In this document: positions 6,611 to 13,348 of the stretch, piece by piece
How positions within the stretch are numbered: position 1 is the first letter of the stretch
How the letters are laid out: the number at the start of each line of letters is the position of its first letter
Source of the DNA: Chloroflexota bacterium
GTDB lineage: Bacteria > Chloroflexota > Limnocylindria > Limnocylindrales > CSP1-4
NCBI GenBank assembly: GCA_021786915.1
Contig: JAJYMP010000614.1
Location: forward strand, 1 to 15,413
Direction of reading: 5' to 3'
DNA: 15,413 nt
The notes under the pieces: model-generated
The model's database searches: none
What the model was told of the DNA's origin: nothing
What the model saw: only the letters and a program-made list of their open reading frames with translations
Translations under genes and position numbers: made by a program

Positions 6611-7720
6611 TCAGGACGCGGCCGATCCCAGCACTGGAATGAGGTCCTCGAGTCGGGAGAGGACGGTCGTCTGGAACCGTCTGGCAACGCGCGCCTGCAT
6701 GAGTTGTGATGCCGCCTCCTTGTCCGTCACGACGATGTCGCAGTAGGGGACTGTCGATGCGAGGGCATCGATGTCATGGATGTGGTTCGGCTTCCACCGA
6801 TGGGCCGGATTGCGGTGGTACGCCGCCTTCATGCTCACCGAGACATCGAAGCTCGGCATGGAGCTGAAGAAACGCCTGGTCTTCTCAATGTCGTTCTCAT
6901 CCAGCACGTCATCGAGACTGGCCTTGCGATCTGCAAGGCCCTCGAAGAGCATCCGGTTGATCTCGATGATGACCTCACGCGCCGCGATGACGTCGCGGAT
7001 CCGCTCGCCGCGCCATGCCGGATCGTCGTTGAACCGTTCGACTTGGTCCAACTCCTGGGCGGCCCTCTGGGCTGCGACCTCATATACAGCTCGAGGGTTC
7101 CAGCCGTCGGCGCGTAGCGCCGGCTCTTCCTCGCTGGTCGGACCCTCCAGGGTCTTTCGGTTGAGCTCCAGCTCGGCGAGGGCGAGCTTGCGGTAGAACG
7201 CGTTGGGTCCATCGGCGAACTTGGCCGCGGCTTCCTCGGTCACGTCCTCGTCAGTCTGGCGGTCCCTGATCCGGAATCCGCCGACCATGCCGAACGCGCG
7301 GGCGACGCCCCAGTCGAGATAGTCCATCGTGTTGATCGGACGGGAGCTGGGGCCCACGACCTCGTCGAGAAGCGCCTCGACCTCGTGGTTGTTGATGATC
7401 ACGCGTGAGGTGATGACCTGGTATCGCGAGACCAGCTCGATCACGTCGCGGAGGTCGCGCCGCTGTCGGTGCTGACCGATCTTCGAGACCTCCATGTAGA
7501 TGGCGTCCGAGATCGGGAAGACCGCAATCCCACGTTGGACAGCCTGAATGCAGGCGCCGAGAACATCAGCATATCGGCCGCCATCACGGTGCCCGCTGTT
7601 CGCCTTAGCCAGCGAGACCCAGTGAAGGAGGTCAAGGTAGACGAGCTTCGGAGGGCGCGACGGGAGGCGGAGCGTCTTCGGCCAGACGTACTCCGTCGCG
7701 ACCGGCGTCGACGTACCCAC
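6611..7720 (-). CDS. Long PIN-like nuclease
   Basis: A 369-aa protein from GTG 7720, chosen because AGGAGG (minus strand, 7731-7726) stands 5 nt upstream; the longer ATG frame to 7792 would start inside the divergent promoter. Residues 26-40 read LVYLDLLHWVSLAKA, with Asp30 ending the first strand. Glu77 follows a short helix (AIYMEVSK). A large helical insertion spans about 100-300. Residues 313-335, HIHDIDALASTVPYCDIVVTDKE, supply Asp316/Asp318 and Asp333. The order Asp...Glu...Asp...Asp is the metal-binding quartet of PIN-fold RNases, but the protein is far longer than the usual 130-150 aa. It is probably a stand-alone effector nuclease and not a VapC toxin, since no small antitoxin gene is coupled to it. 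The nearest upstream gene is a divergent toxin-antitoxin operon. Confidence 0.7.
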   Translation of the reverse strand: MGTSTPVATEYVWPKTLRLPSRPPKLVYLDLLHWVSLAKANSGHRDGGRYADVLGACIQAVQRGIAVFPISDAIYMEVSKIGQHRQRRDLRDVIELVSRYQVITSRVIINNHEVEALLDEVVGPSSRPINTMDYLDWGVARAFGMVGGFRIRDRQTDEDVTEEAAAKFADGPNAFYRKLALAELELNRKTLEGPTSEEEPALRADGWNPRAVYEVAAQRAAQELDQVERFNDDPAWRGERIRDVIAAREVIIEINRMLFEGLADRKASLDDVLDENDIEKTRRFFSSMPSFDVSVSMKAAYHRNPAHRWKPNHIHDIDALASTVPYCDIVVTDKEAASQLMQARVARRFQTTVLSRLEDLIPVLGSAAS

Positions 7721-7763
7721 TCGAGCCTCCTGCTCGCCACGCGACCCAGGACCATTCGCACGG

Positions 7764-7806
7764 TTGCGTTTATTGCGGTTGGAGCATAGCATGGCGGCCG
7801 GAGGTG
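7764..7806 (+). promoter_or_regulatory. Toxin-antitoxin promoter and Shine-Dalgarno; overlapping divergent -10
   Basis: TTGCGT (7764-7769) and TAGCAT (7787-7792) are 17 bp apart, a strong promoter match, followed by GGAGGTG (7800-7806) 5 nt before ATG 7812. On the minus strand TATGCT (7788-7783) overlaps the same box and could serve the PIN-like gene with a leader of about 60 nt. CGGTTG occurs twice in direct orientation (7761-7766, 7776-7781) and could be an operator for the antitoxin. Confidence 0.55.
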
Positions 7807-7811
7807 CAGCA

Positions 7812-8264
7812 ATGGCAACGGCAGTCTCAGAGCGTGAACCGATCGTCCCGGACGAAGCCGAGCGCGGAGCGCTCGACGCGATCGAGCGCGCCCTTCGTCC
7901 TGCCGCGGACCATCAGCGGGCGGAGATCGTCGGGCCTGACGGCACGCGAACCGAGCTTCCCGAGTCCCTTTACGCCGTCCTCGTCCGCGCCGCCCAGGAA
8001 CTCCGCCGCGGACGCGGCGTGTCCATCCTGCCCGTCGGCCTCGAGCTCACGACGCAGCAGGCGGCCGACCTCGTCAACGTGTCCCGGCCCTTCCTGATCC
8101 GGCTGCTCGAGGCCGGGCAGATCCCGTACCACCGCGTCGGAACGCACCGGCGGATCCGGCTCGACGACCTGCTCGCCTACCGGCGTCGCCGGAGCGAGGA
8201 GCGGAGGGAGATGCTCGCCGGAATGGCGGCGGAGGCCCAGGATCTCGCCATCTACGACGAGTGA
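7812..8264 (+). CDS. Excisionase-type HTH antitoxin
   Basis: A 150-aa protein. Residues 79-124 are a MerR/excisionase-type winged helix: LTTQQAADLVNVSRPFLIRLL is the helix-turn-helix, followed by GQIPYHRVGTHRRIRLDDLLAY, the usual wing and anchor. The N-terminal 75 residues carry ESLYAVLVRAAQELRRG, seen in antitoxins of this type, and the acidic C-terminus (EAQDLAIYDE) may contact the toxin. The downstream PIN gene starts 6 bp after the stop, so the two form an operon. The ATG at 7812 is supported by GGAGGTG 5 nt upstream; two earlier in-frame starts lie upstream of, or inside, the promoter. It most likely represses its own operon and neutralises the PIN RNase. Confidence 0.88.
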   Translation: MATAVSEREPIVPDEAERGALDAIERALRPAADHQRAEIVGPDGTRTELPESLYAVLVRAAQELRRGRGVSILPVGLELTTQQAADLVNVSRPFLIRLLEAGQIPYHRVGTHRRIRLDDLLAYRRRRSEERREMLAGMAAEAQDLAIYDE

Positions 8265-8270
8265 TCGGAC

Positions 8271-8849
8271 GTGGCGTTCGTCGCGCTGCTCGACGCCAGC
8301 GTTCTGCACCCATGGGTCGTTTGCGACCTGCTGCTGCGCCTCGCGGAGCGCGGCCTCTACCGTCCGGCCTGGAGCACCGAGATCCTCGACGAGCTGGTCG
8401 GGAGCCTGACGCGGCGCAAGCCGGACTATGGGGAGCAGTTCCGCCGCCGGCGCGAGCGCATGGAGGCGGCCTTCGCCGAGGCGATGACGCACCAGCCCGG
8501 CCGCTTCGCGTCCGCCGTCCCGGACGAGGTCGACGCCGACGATCGGCACGTCGTGGCGGCGGCGTTCGCGGCTCGCGCAGACGTGATCGTCACCAACAAC
8601 GTCCGCCACTTCGCGCCCGACAGGCTTGCCGAAGTTGGCCTGCTCGTCCACACGGCTGACGAGTTCCTCGTCCACCAGTGGTGGCTCGATCCCGCAGGGG
8701 TCCTCGAGGAGCTGGCTGCGATGGCCGCATCAACGAGTCGGCCTGCGCTCACGGTGGCGCAGGTGCTCGAGAGCCTCCGACGATTCGCGCCCGAGTTCGT
8801 GGGCCTGGTGGAGCGAGCATCCTCCGCCGGCTCAGATCCGACAAGCTGA
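8271..8849 (+). CDS. PIN-domain RNase toxin
   Basis: A 192-aa protein from GTG 8271. PIN motifs in order: Asp8 in VALLDASVL, Glu41 in EILDELVGSL, Asp88-Asp91 in DEVDADDRHVVAAA, and Asp104 with TNN in RADVIVTNNVRHF. These make up the acidic metal site of VapC-like RNases, although the last motif has Asn-Asn where many PIN proteins have an acidic residue. The 60 residues after the PIN core (about 135-192) are helical and match the longer PIN proteins that pair with excisionase-type HTH antitoxins. It lies 6 bp downstream of its antitoxin. It is the last gene before the right tRNA-linked repeat, 68 bp away. Confidence 0.88.
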   Translation: MAFVALLDASVLHPWVVCDLLLRLAERGLYRPAWSTEILDELVGSLTRRKPDYGEQFRRRRERMEAAFAEAMTHQPGRFASAVPDEVDADDRHVVAAAFAARADVIVTNNVRHFAPDRLAEVGLLVHTADEFLVHQWWLDPAGVLEELAAMAASTSRPALTVAQVLESLRRFAPEFVGLVERASSAGSDPTS

Positions 8850-8858
8850 ACTGTTTGG

Positions 8859-8928
8859 GTTTTACGCTCTATACGGCGATCGCGCTGTCTGACAAGCCTG
8901 GAAGAGCCGCTGCGATAGAGCGTAGAAC
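8859..8928. repeat. 70-bp segment bounded by 14-bp near-perfect inverted repeats
   Basis: GTTTTACGCTCTAT (8859-8872) is the inverse of ATAGAGCGTAGAAC (8915-8928) except at one position. The same 13-mer GTTTTACGCTCTA recurs at 4509-4521, and a variant in reverse lies at 4353-4365. A further hairpin, GATAGAGC (8914-8921) with GCTCTATC (8940-8947), follows. It could be recombinase arm sites, a small MITE-like insertion, or a regulatory structure ahead of the tRNA. Confidence 0.5.
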
Positions 8929-9017
8929 CGGAAGCCGAAGCTCTATCCACGCTCGAACGGTATGATCTGGGCTCGCGCGCCTGTAGCTCAGCGGATAGAG
9001 CGTCGGCCTCCGGAGCC
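8918..9017 (+). repeat. 100-bp direct repeat, right copy
   Basis: The partner of 4355-4454: same length, five differences. This copy continues into an intact tRNA-Arg gene, so it is either the original locus or the end at which an inserted element rebuilt the tRNA gene. Confidence 0.85.
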
Positions 9018-9052
9018 GAAGGTCGCAGGTTCGAATCCTGTCGGGCGCGCCA
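8977..9052 (+). tRNA. tRNA-Arg(CCG)
   Basis: A full 76-nt cloverleaf. Acceptor stem GCGCCTG pairs with CGGGCGC (one T-G pair), D stem GCTC with GAGC, and anticodon stem TCGGC with GCCGA. The loop CTCCGGA carries anticodon CCG, which reads CGG. The T arm is GCAGG-TTCGAAT-CCTGT. The discriminator is G and CCA is encoded (9050-9052). A hairpin 40 bp downstream could end transcription. Confidence 0.95.
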
Positions 9053-9124
9053 GAACACTTGTTCTATTCGATCCGAGCGCCGCTCCCCGGGTGACGGTCG
9101 CACCGTCGTGTGTGACAAGTGTTC
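9053..9124. repeat. Inverted repeats just downstream of the tRNA
   Basis: GAACACTTGT (9053-9062), starting at the base after CCA, is the perfect inverse of ACAAGTGTTC (9115-9124). Between them GACGGT-CGC-ACCGTC (9093-9107) forms a tight hairpin. No T-run follows. This could be the tRNA transcript's 3' structure or the end of the transposon debris that follows. Confidence 0.4.
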
Positions 9125-9515
9125 GTGTCAACCGGCCCACCTCGTGACAAGGCCCGTTATGCTCGGTCACGCTGGCCAGGTGCACCCTTCGCGTGGGGCG
9201 GGCCCCCGCGAGCTGGAAAGCCTCATCGCGTGGAGCCGGGAGTTCGCCCGCCCGCGCCTCATCGCCATCGAGGGCGCGAAGGGCTTCGGCCTGCCCCTGC
9301 GCCGGCGGTTCCTCGCCCTCGACGAGGACGTCGTCGACGTCCCGACGCACCTGATGGCCGACGGCCGACGGTCCAGCCGCAGCCGGGGCAAGATCGCCGG
9401 ACCAGGTCCAGGAGCTCCCGCGCCTCGGACGCCCCCGGCCGACACCGCCGGACGATGGCGCGTTCACCGGCGCTCGAGCCGACGCTCGAGGGCCTGCAGG
9501 AAGAAGATGTCGTAA
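9108..9515 (+). pseudogene. IS110-family transposase fragment
   Basis: About 55 residues in this frame look like the N-terminal DEDD part of IS110 transposases. ELESLIAWSREFARPRLIAIEG corresponds to the family's allocation-of-Trp/Ile-Glu-Gly strand, and VVDVPTHLMADGRRSSRSRGK to the conserved block that normally continues into Lys-Ser-Asp-x-x-Asp-Ala. Here homology stops at RGK and the continuation (IAGPGPGAPAP) is unrelated. The usual first strand with Val-Asp-x-x-Lys is missing, and no catalytic serine domain follows. It is a decayed insertion immediately downstream of the tRNA. Start and end of the remnant are uncertain; only about 9200-9390 is recognisable. Confidence 0.6.
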
Positions 9516-9611
9516 CGGAGCTCCGAGGACAGAGTCTCGAAGGACGGCGGCGGGCTCAGCGGAGCTTCCTGCGCGGCTTCGCGCGCACCCAACCGGGTCC
9601 TCGATGTCGTA

Positions 9612-9617
9612 TATAGT
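9612..9617 (+). promoter_or_regulatory. Candidate -10 box upstream of the aro genes
   Basis: TATAGT is the most promoter-like sequence between the transposase debris and the AroK-AroB gene. No convincing -35 stands 16-18 bp upstream. Transcription would start near 9624 and leave about 60 nt before the small ORF at 9687. Confidence 0.35.
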
Positions 9618-9686
9618 CCGCGCGAAACGCGATTCCTCCGGGAGGCACGCGCGGCCGGGGTCACGGCGGCAGTGAACGGAGAGCTC

Positions 9687-9824
9687 ATGGTGGTGCATCA
9701 GGAAGCGAGGGCGTTCGAGCTCTGGTTCGAACAGCCGGCACCGGTCGACGTGATGCAAGCCGCGCCGCTCTCTGCCATCGAGGCTCGGGCAAAGGGCGGG
9801 CCGCCCGCGGCGCACAGCACGTGA
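9687..9824 (+). CDS. Small ORF coupled to the AroK-AroB gene
   Basis: A 45-aa reading frame with ATG at 9687 preceded by GGAGAG (9678-9683), a good Shine-Dalgarno sequence, and ending in TGA that overlaps the GTG start of the next gene (GTGA, 9821-9824). That overlap and the lack of any other ribosome site for the next gene argue for translational coupling. The peptide has FELWF at residues 10-14, three aromatics in five residues, which recalls leader peptides of aromatic-pathway operons, but three aromatics in 45 residues is weak support. No domain is recognisable. Confidence 0.4.
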   Translation: MVVHQEARAFELWFEQPAPVDVMQAAPLSAIEARAKGGPPAAHST

Positions 9825-11407
9825 CCCAGCGGCATGCCGAAGTCGTCCTTGTTGGCGCTCCCGGGAGCGCTGCGCGCGCCGTTGCGCGCGCGCTGGCCCA
9901 GGCAAAGGGGTGGACGCTGGTCGATGTCGACGAGCTCCGACCCTCAGATCGCGGAGACCTCGAGAATCTCCTCGCCCTAGCCGCCTCCCCGGACCGAGCC
10001 CCGCGTCTGCTGCTCGCCGACACCGCCCTTGTCGACCCGCTTCTCCGCCGCCGCCTGTATCGGGGCCGCCGGGTGGTGTGGCTCGACGCTCCGGTCCCCC
10101 GCCTTGTGTCACGCGCTCGACTGGGCGGCGAACATTGGCGCGCATCTCGACGCGATCCGGCCGAAGCGATCGAGGACCATCTTGCGACGATGGCACCGTA
10201 CTACGCAGCGGGCGAGCGGGTCGACGCCACTGGATCGACCCCGTCGATCGTCGACGCCGTTCTCCATCTGCTCGATCAACCCAGTCCTCCGGGCACGCTG
10301 GTCGTTCGCGCCGACACGCCATTGGGCGTCATGGAGATCGGCGAGGGGATCGTCGCCCGCGGGATTCGGGATGCCCTTAGCGGCGCCCGTGCCCATCGCG
10401 CGGCCGTCCTCACCGATGCCGCAACATGGCAGCAGTCTGGGCCGGAGATCTCGTCCGCGCTCGAGACCGCGGGCCTGCCATTCGTGCTGGTCGACGTCCC
10501 CGTCGGCGAGAGCTCCAAGACGATCGCCGCGCAGACCGAGCTCGCCCGGGAACTCGCCCGAAAGGGCATGGGACGGTGGGACCCGATCGTGGCGCTTGGC
10601 GACGATCGCGTCTGTGAAGCAACCGCCTTTCTCGCGGGCGTGTATCTCCGAGGAGTACCGCTTATCACAGTCCCGACTACGACATTGGGCCAGATCGACC
10701 TCGGCATCGGCGGCAAGGGCGCCGTCAACCTCGATGTGGGGCGCAATCTGCTGGGCATCTTCCACCAGTCGGTGGGAACCGTGGTCGACGTCCGCCTGCT
10801 GCGGGGTGAGGATCCCCGTCAGCGGCGGGCCGCGATGGCCGAGGCGGTGAAGTACGCCCTGCTTGGTGACCAGGATGTCTTCGCCATCCTCGAACGGGCC
10901 GCACGCGGGGCGGGCGATGGCATTCCGGACGGAGATGACCTGGAGGAGCTGATCGAGCGCTGTTCGCTGGCGAAGCTTCGGATCGTTGTCGCCGACGAGC
11001 GGGACACCGCCGAGACGCGGATCGCGCTGAACCTTGGCCATACCCTCAGCCATGCGCTCGAAACGGCGACCGAGTACGAGATCCTCCACGGCGAGGCCGT
11101 CGCCTACGGACTGCGCGCCGCGCTCGCGATCGGGCTCGACCTGGGCGAGACGCCGCCAGCCTTGGCCGCTCGTGCCAGCCGAATCCTTGACCGGCTCGAG
11201 CTCGGCACGCGGCGCCTGGACATCGACACGTCGGTGCTCCCTTCCCTGATCGCTGCTGACAAGAAGCGCAAGCACGGGCACGTGCGCTGGGTGCTGGCCC
11301 GAGGGTCGGGCGTCGTCGTCCGTCACGACGTGCCGGCCGACGTCGTAGCGAGAAGCGTCCTTGCCGCCGTGGGCGGCGTCGTCTCCAGTGACGCGTCGCC
11401 CGGCTAG
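9821..11407 (+). CDS. aroB: AroK-AroB fusion: degenerate shikimate kinase domain + 3-dehydroquinate synthase
   Basis: A 528-aa cytoplasmic shikimate-pathway protein. Residues 7-152 follow the shikimate kinase pattern (VVLVGAPGS, then LVDVDEL), but the P-loop Lys-Ser/Thr is replaced (GAPGSAARA, 12-20) and the Gly-Gly-Gly motif is absent, so kinase activity is unlikely. Residues 158-520 are 3-dehydroquinate synthase, which converts DAHP to 3-dehydroquinate using NAD and zinc. It keeps GE-x-x-K (229-233), PTT...QID...GGK..VN (285-303), the zinc ligands Glu341, His407 and His423, Arg400, Asn404, and DKK (480-482). The usual NAD-contact loop Gly-Gly-Gly-x-x-x-Asp reads GDDRVCE (260-266), an unusual change. 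The GTG start overlaps the small upstream ORF, and the transporter follows 2 bp after the stop. Confidence 0.88.
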   Translation: MTQRHAEVVLVGAPGSAARAVARALAQAKGWTLVDVDELRPSDRGDLENLLALAASPDRAPRLLLADTALVDPLLRRRLYRGRRVVWLDAPVPRLVSRARLGGEHWRASRRDPAEAIEDHLATMAPYYAAGERVDATGSTPSIVDAVLHLLDQPSPPGTLVVRADTPLGVMEIGEGIVARGIRDALSGARAHRAAVLTDAATWQQSGPEISSALETAGLPFVLVDVPVGESSKTIAAQTELARELARKGMGRWDPIVALGDDRVCEATAFLAGVYLRGVPLITVPTTTLGQIDLGIGGKGAVNLDVGRNLLGIFHQSVGTVVDVRLLRGEDPRQRRAAMAEAVKYALLGDQDVFAILERAARGAGDGIPDGDDLEELIERCSLAKLRIVVADERDTAETRIALNLGHTLSHALETATEYEILHGEAVAYGLRAALAIGLDLGETPPALAARASRILDRLELGTRRLDIDTSVLPSLIAADKKRKHGHVRWVLARGSGVVVRHDVPADVVARSVLAAVGGVVSSDASPG

Positions 11408-11409
11408 GG

Positions 11410-12678
11410 ATGCGTTCCCACGATCCTAGGCGCGGAGCCGGCGGCCCGACGCCGGCTGAGCCCCGCGATCCCAGCATTGCCCTGTTCATCGCGGCACTCG
11501 GGTTGCGCCCGGCGGTCATCGGAGTGGGGCCCGTTGCGTCCCAGATGGCGTCGGGCCTCGGCATGTCACATCTGTTCGTGTCGACCCTCGAAGCGATCCC
11601 CATCATCTGCATGGGCCTGTTCGCGCCATTGGGGCCGTTCATCGCCCGACGCCTCGGTGATCGGACGGCGATGGCGATCGGACTTGCTCTGATCGCCATC
11701 GCAGCTTCGCTCCGGGCGGTGGTGTCATCCCCGCTGGCGATCCTCGCGCTGACCCTCGTGGTCGGCATGGCGACCGGTGCCGCGGGCGCGCTGCCCGCGG
11801 TCGTTGGCAAGCTCCGAGCCTCCTATCGCCGCGCAACGGCTGCTGCCGCGGCATCGGCGACCGGGATCGTCGCCGGCGCGACGATCGCCGCGGCCGCGGC
11901 CGGCCCGGCGGCGGACCTCCTCGGCGGCTGGCGTCCGTCCATCGCCCTGATGGGGGCCATCTGCTTGGTCCCGCTGGCGGGCTGGCTCGTTGCCGTACCG
12001 CCATATCCAGCGTTCGTCGTCTCCCAGGCGCTCCGGCCGGCGAAGGTCTGGCTGCTGCCCGTCACCTGGCTCCTGGCGCTGGCCTATGGGTTCCAGGGCA
12101 TGGTCTATTGGGGTGCCAACGCCTGGCTGCCCAGTGCCTTCCTGGAGCGCGGCTGGTCCCTGTCGGCTGCCGGAGGGCTGGTGGCCCTGCTCAACGTCGG
12201 GACCCTCGTCGGGAACGTGTCCCTTATCTGGCTGTCGCGCCGGGTTCAGCTGGGCCGGCTGTTGGTGATGAGCGGCATCGCGATCCTGGCCGGCACCCTT
12301 GGGCTCGCCCTCCAGGTGCCGCTTGGCGCCCCCGCGACCGTGCTCCTTGGGATCGGCAACGGGATGATCTACCCGGTGCTACTCGGAGTGGGGATCACGC
12401 TGGCCGACGACCCGGTTATGGCGGGCAGCATGGCGGCGTTCATGTTGCTCATCGGGTACGAGCTGTCGGCCGCCGGCCCGCTGGTGCTCGGTTTCGTGCG
12501 GGACGCCGAGGGGAGCTTCGCGATCCCGATGGCGCTGATGGCGCTGATGGCGAGCTGCCTCGTCGGGACATCGATCGTGCTGGCTGGTCGAACCCATATC
12601 GAGCGAGTGGCGCCCGGCGCCGTCGGGTCCGCAGGCGCTGTTGGCCGGCCCCAGCCACCCGCCGGAGGCTCGCGCTAG
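11410..12678 (+). CDS. MFS transporter, CynX/NimT-like
   Basis: A 422-aa inner-membrane protein with about 12 hydrophobic segments between residues 23 and 395. LRPAVIGVGP (32-41) and CMGLFAPLGPFIARRLGDR (67-85, the MFS loop 2-3 motif) are characteristic of the cyanate/2-nitroimidazole (CynX/NimT) branch, whose members export or import small anions and drugs. The ATG lies 2 bp after the AroK-AroB stop, so they are co-transcribed and probably coupled. This suggests a substrate linked to aromatic metabolism, but the substrate cannot be read from the sequence. The first 22 residues are polar and Pro-rich, and the last 25 are a disordered tail. Its TAG stop shares the palindrome CTAG with the stop of the convergent gene. 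Confidence 0.85.
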   Translation: MRSHDPRRGAGGPTPAEPRDPSIALFIAALGLRPAVIGVGPVASQMASGLGMSHLFVSTLEAIPIICMGLFAPLGPFIARRLGDRTAMAIGLALIAIAASLRAVVSSPLAILALTLVVGMATGAAGALPAVVGKLRASYRRATAAAAASATGIVAGATIAAAAAGPAADLLGGWRPSIALMGAICLVPLAGWLVAVPPYPAFVVSQALRPAKVWLLPVTWLLALAYGFQGMVYWGANAWLPSAFLERGWSLSAAGGLVALLNVGTLVGNVSLIWLSRRVQLGRLLVMSGIAILAGTLGLALQVPLGAPATVLLGIGNGMIYPVLLGVGITLADDPVMAGSMAAFMLLIGYELSAAGPLVLGFVRDAEGSFAIPMALMALMASCLVGTSIVLAGRTHIERVAPGAVGSAGAVGRPQPPAGGSR

Positions 12679-13040
12679 TCGGCCGCAGCCTCCGTGTCGT
12701 CGCTCGGCGCGTCCGACGCAAGCACATCTGCCACCCGCGTTGCCGCAGCCGCTGCGGCCTTCAGCATCTCGATCAAGCGTGTCCGCTCGTGGGACCGCAG
12801 GAGGCGGTCGCCCCACTCCGAGAGACCGGCCTGCATCAGCTCAGGGTCGGAGGTCACCGCGTTGACCAGATTCGCAACATCAGTCTCATGGATGTAGCGA
12901 ACCGTGTCCCTGACCACGCGGGCGTATGGGGCGTCGGCCAGCCAGCGGTGCGTATACGCCCGCGCGTCCTCACCCGGCCGCACCGCGAACGGGTAGTCCT
13001 CGTCCCCCGCGATCCAGGGAATGCCCTCCGAATCTCGCAC
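12675..13040 (-). CDS. Hypothetical protein
   Basis: A 121-aa soluble protein I do not recognise. It opens with an acidic and aromatic segment (GIPWIAGDEDYPFAVRPGED, 7-26), then two helices around YTHRWLADAPYARVVRDTV and IHETDVANLVNAVTSDPEL, and ends in an Ala-rich helix with an acidic tail. The GTG start at 13040 is backed by GGAGAGGG (minus strand 13052-13045) 4 nt upstream. It converges on the transporter gene and overlaps its stop by 4 bp. It is separated from the next minus-strand gene by 308 bp, so it likely has its own promoter. Confidence 0.65.
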   Translation of the reverse strand: MRDSEGIPWIAGDEDYPFAVRPGEDARAYTHRWLADAPYARVVRDTVRYIHETDVANLVNAVTSDPELMQAGLSEWGDRLLRSHERTRLIEMLKAAAAAATRVADVLASDAPSDDTEAAAD

Positions 13041-13348
13041 TCAACCCTCTCCAGCACAGTGGTCACGCCCATGCTACCAACGCTGACGAACCGAAGCCTC
13101 CTGGGCGTAGCGCCATGTGGGGTAACCCAGCCTCATCTGCAGCGGGGACTTGCCTAACCGCCAGCGGACCCAACTCCGGGCCCAGGCACAGTGACCTTGA
13201 TTGCTGTCCCCCAGCTCCGGCGTCTCATTGCGCTCGACTGCGACGCATCGCAGCAAGTCTGCGAGGGTGATGTGCCGAAACCCTGCGGGCGCCAGCGCCC
13301 CTCGCGCAGCTGGTCGGGGCGGTTCCCGTCAGGGGCGGCGCGCCGCGG
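13041..13348. other. Intergenic stretch without a gene; strong hairpin
   Basis: No coding frame with family features. A GC-rich hairpin lies at 13283-13309 (CTGCG pairs with CGCAG around GGCGC/GCGCC), 40 bp past the stop of the minus-strand TIM-barrel gene. It may stabilise or end that transcript, although only a short TTT follows on the minus strand. Confidence 0.4.

Noticed and set aside
9464..9688. 74-codon minus-strand frame ending in SELRYDIFFLQALERRLERR
   Set aside because: The last 25 residues look protein-like and might be a gene remnant, but there is no ribosome site or recognisable family, and it overlaps the transposase debris.
12108..13157. 349-codon plus-strand frame
   Set aside because: Overlaps the transporter in another frame, then runs antisense to the 121-aa gene; Arg/Gly/Pro-rich with no domain.
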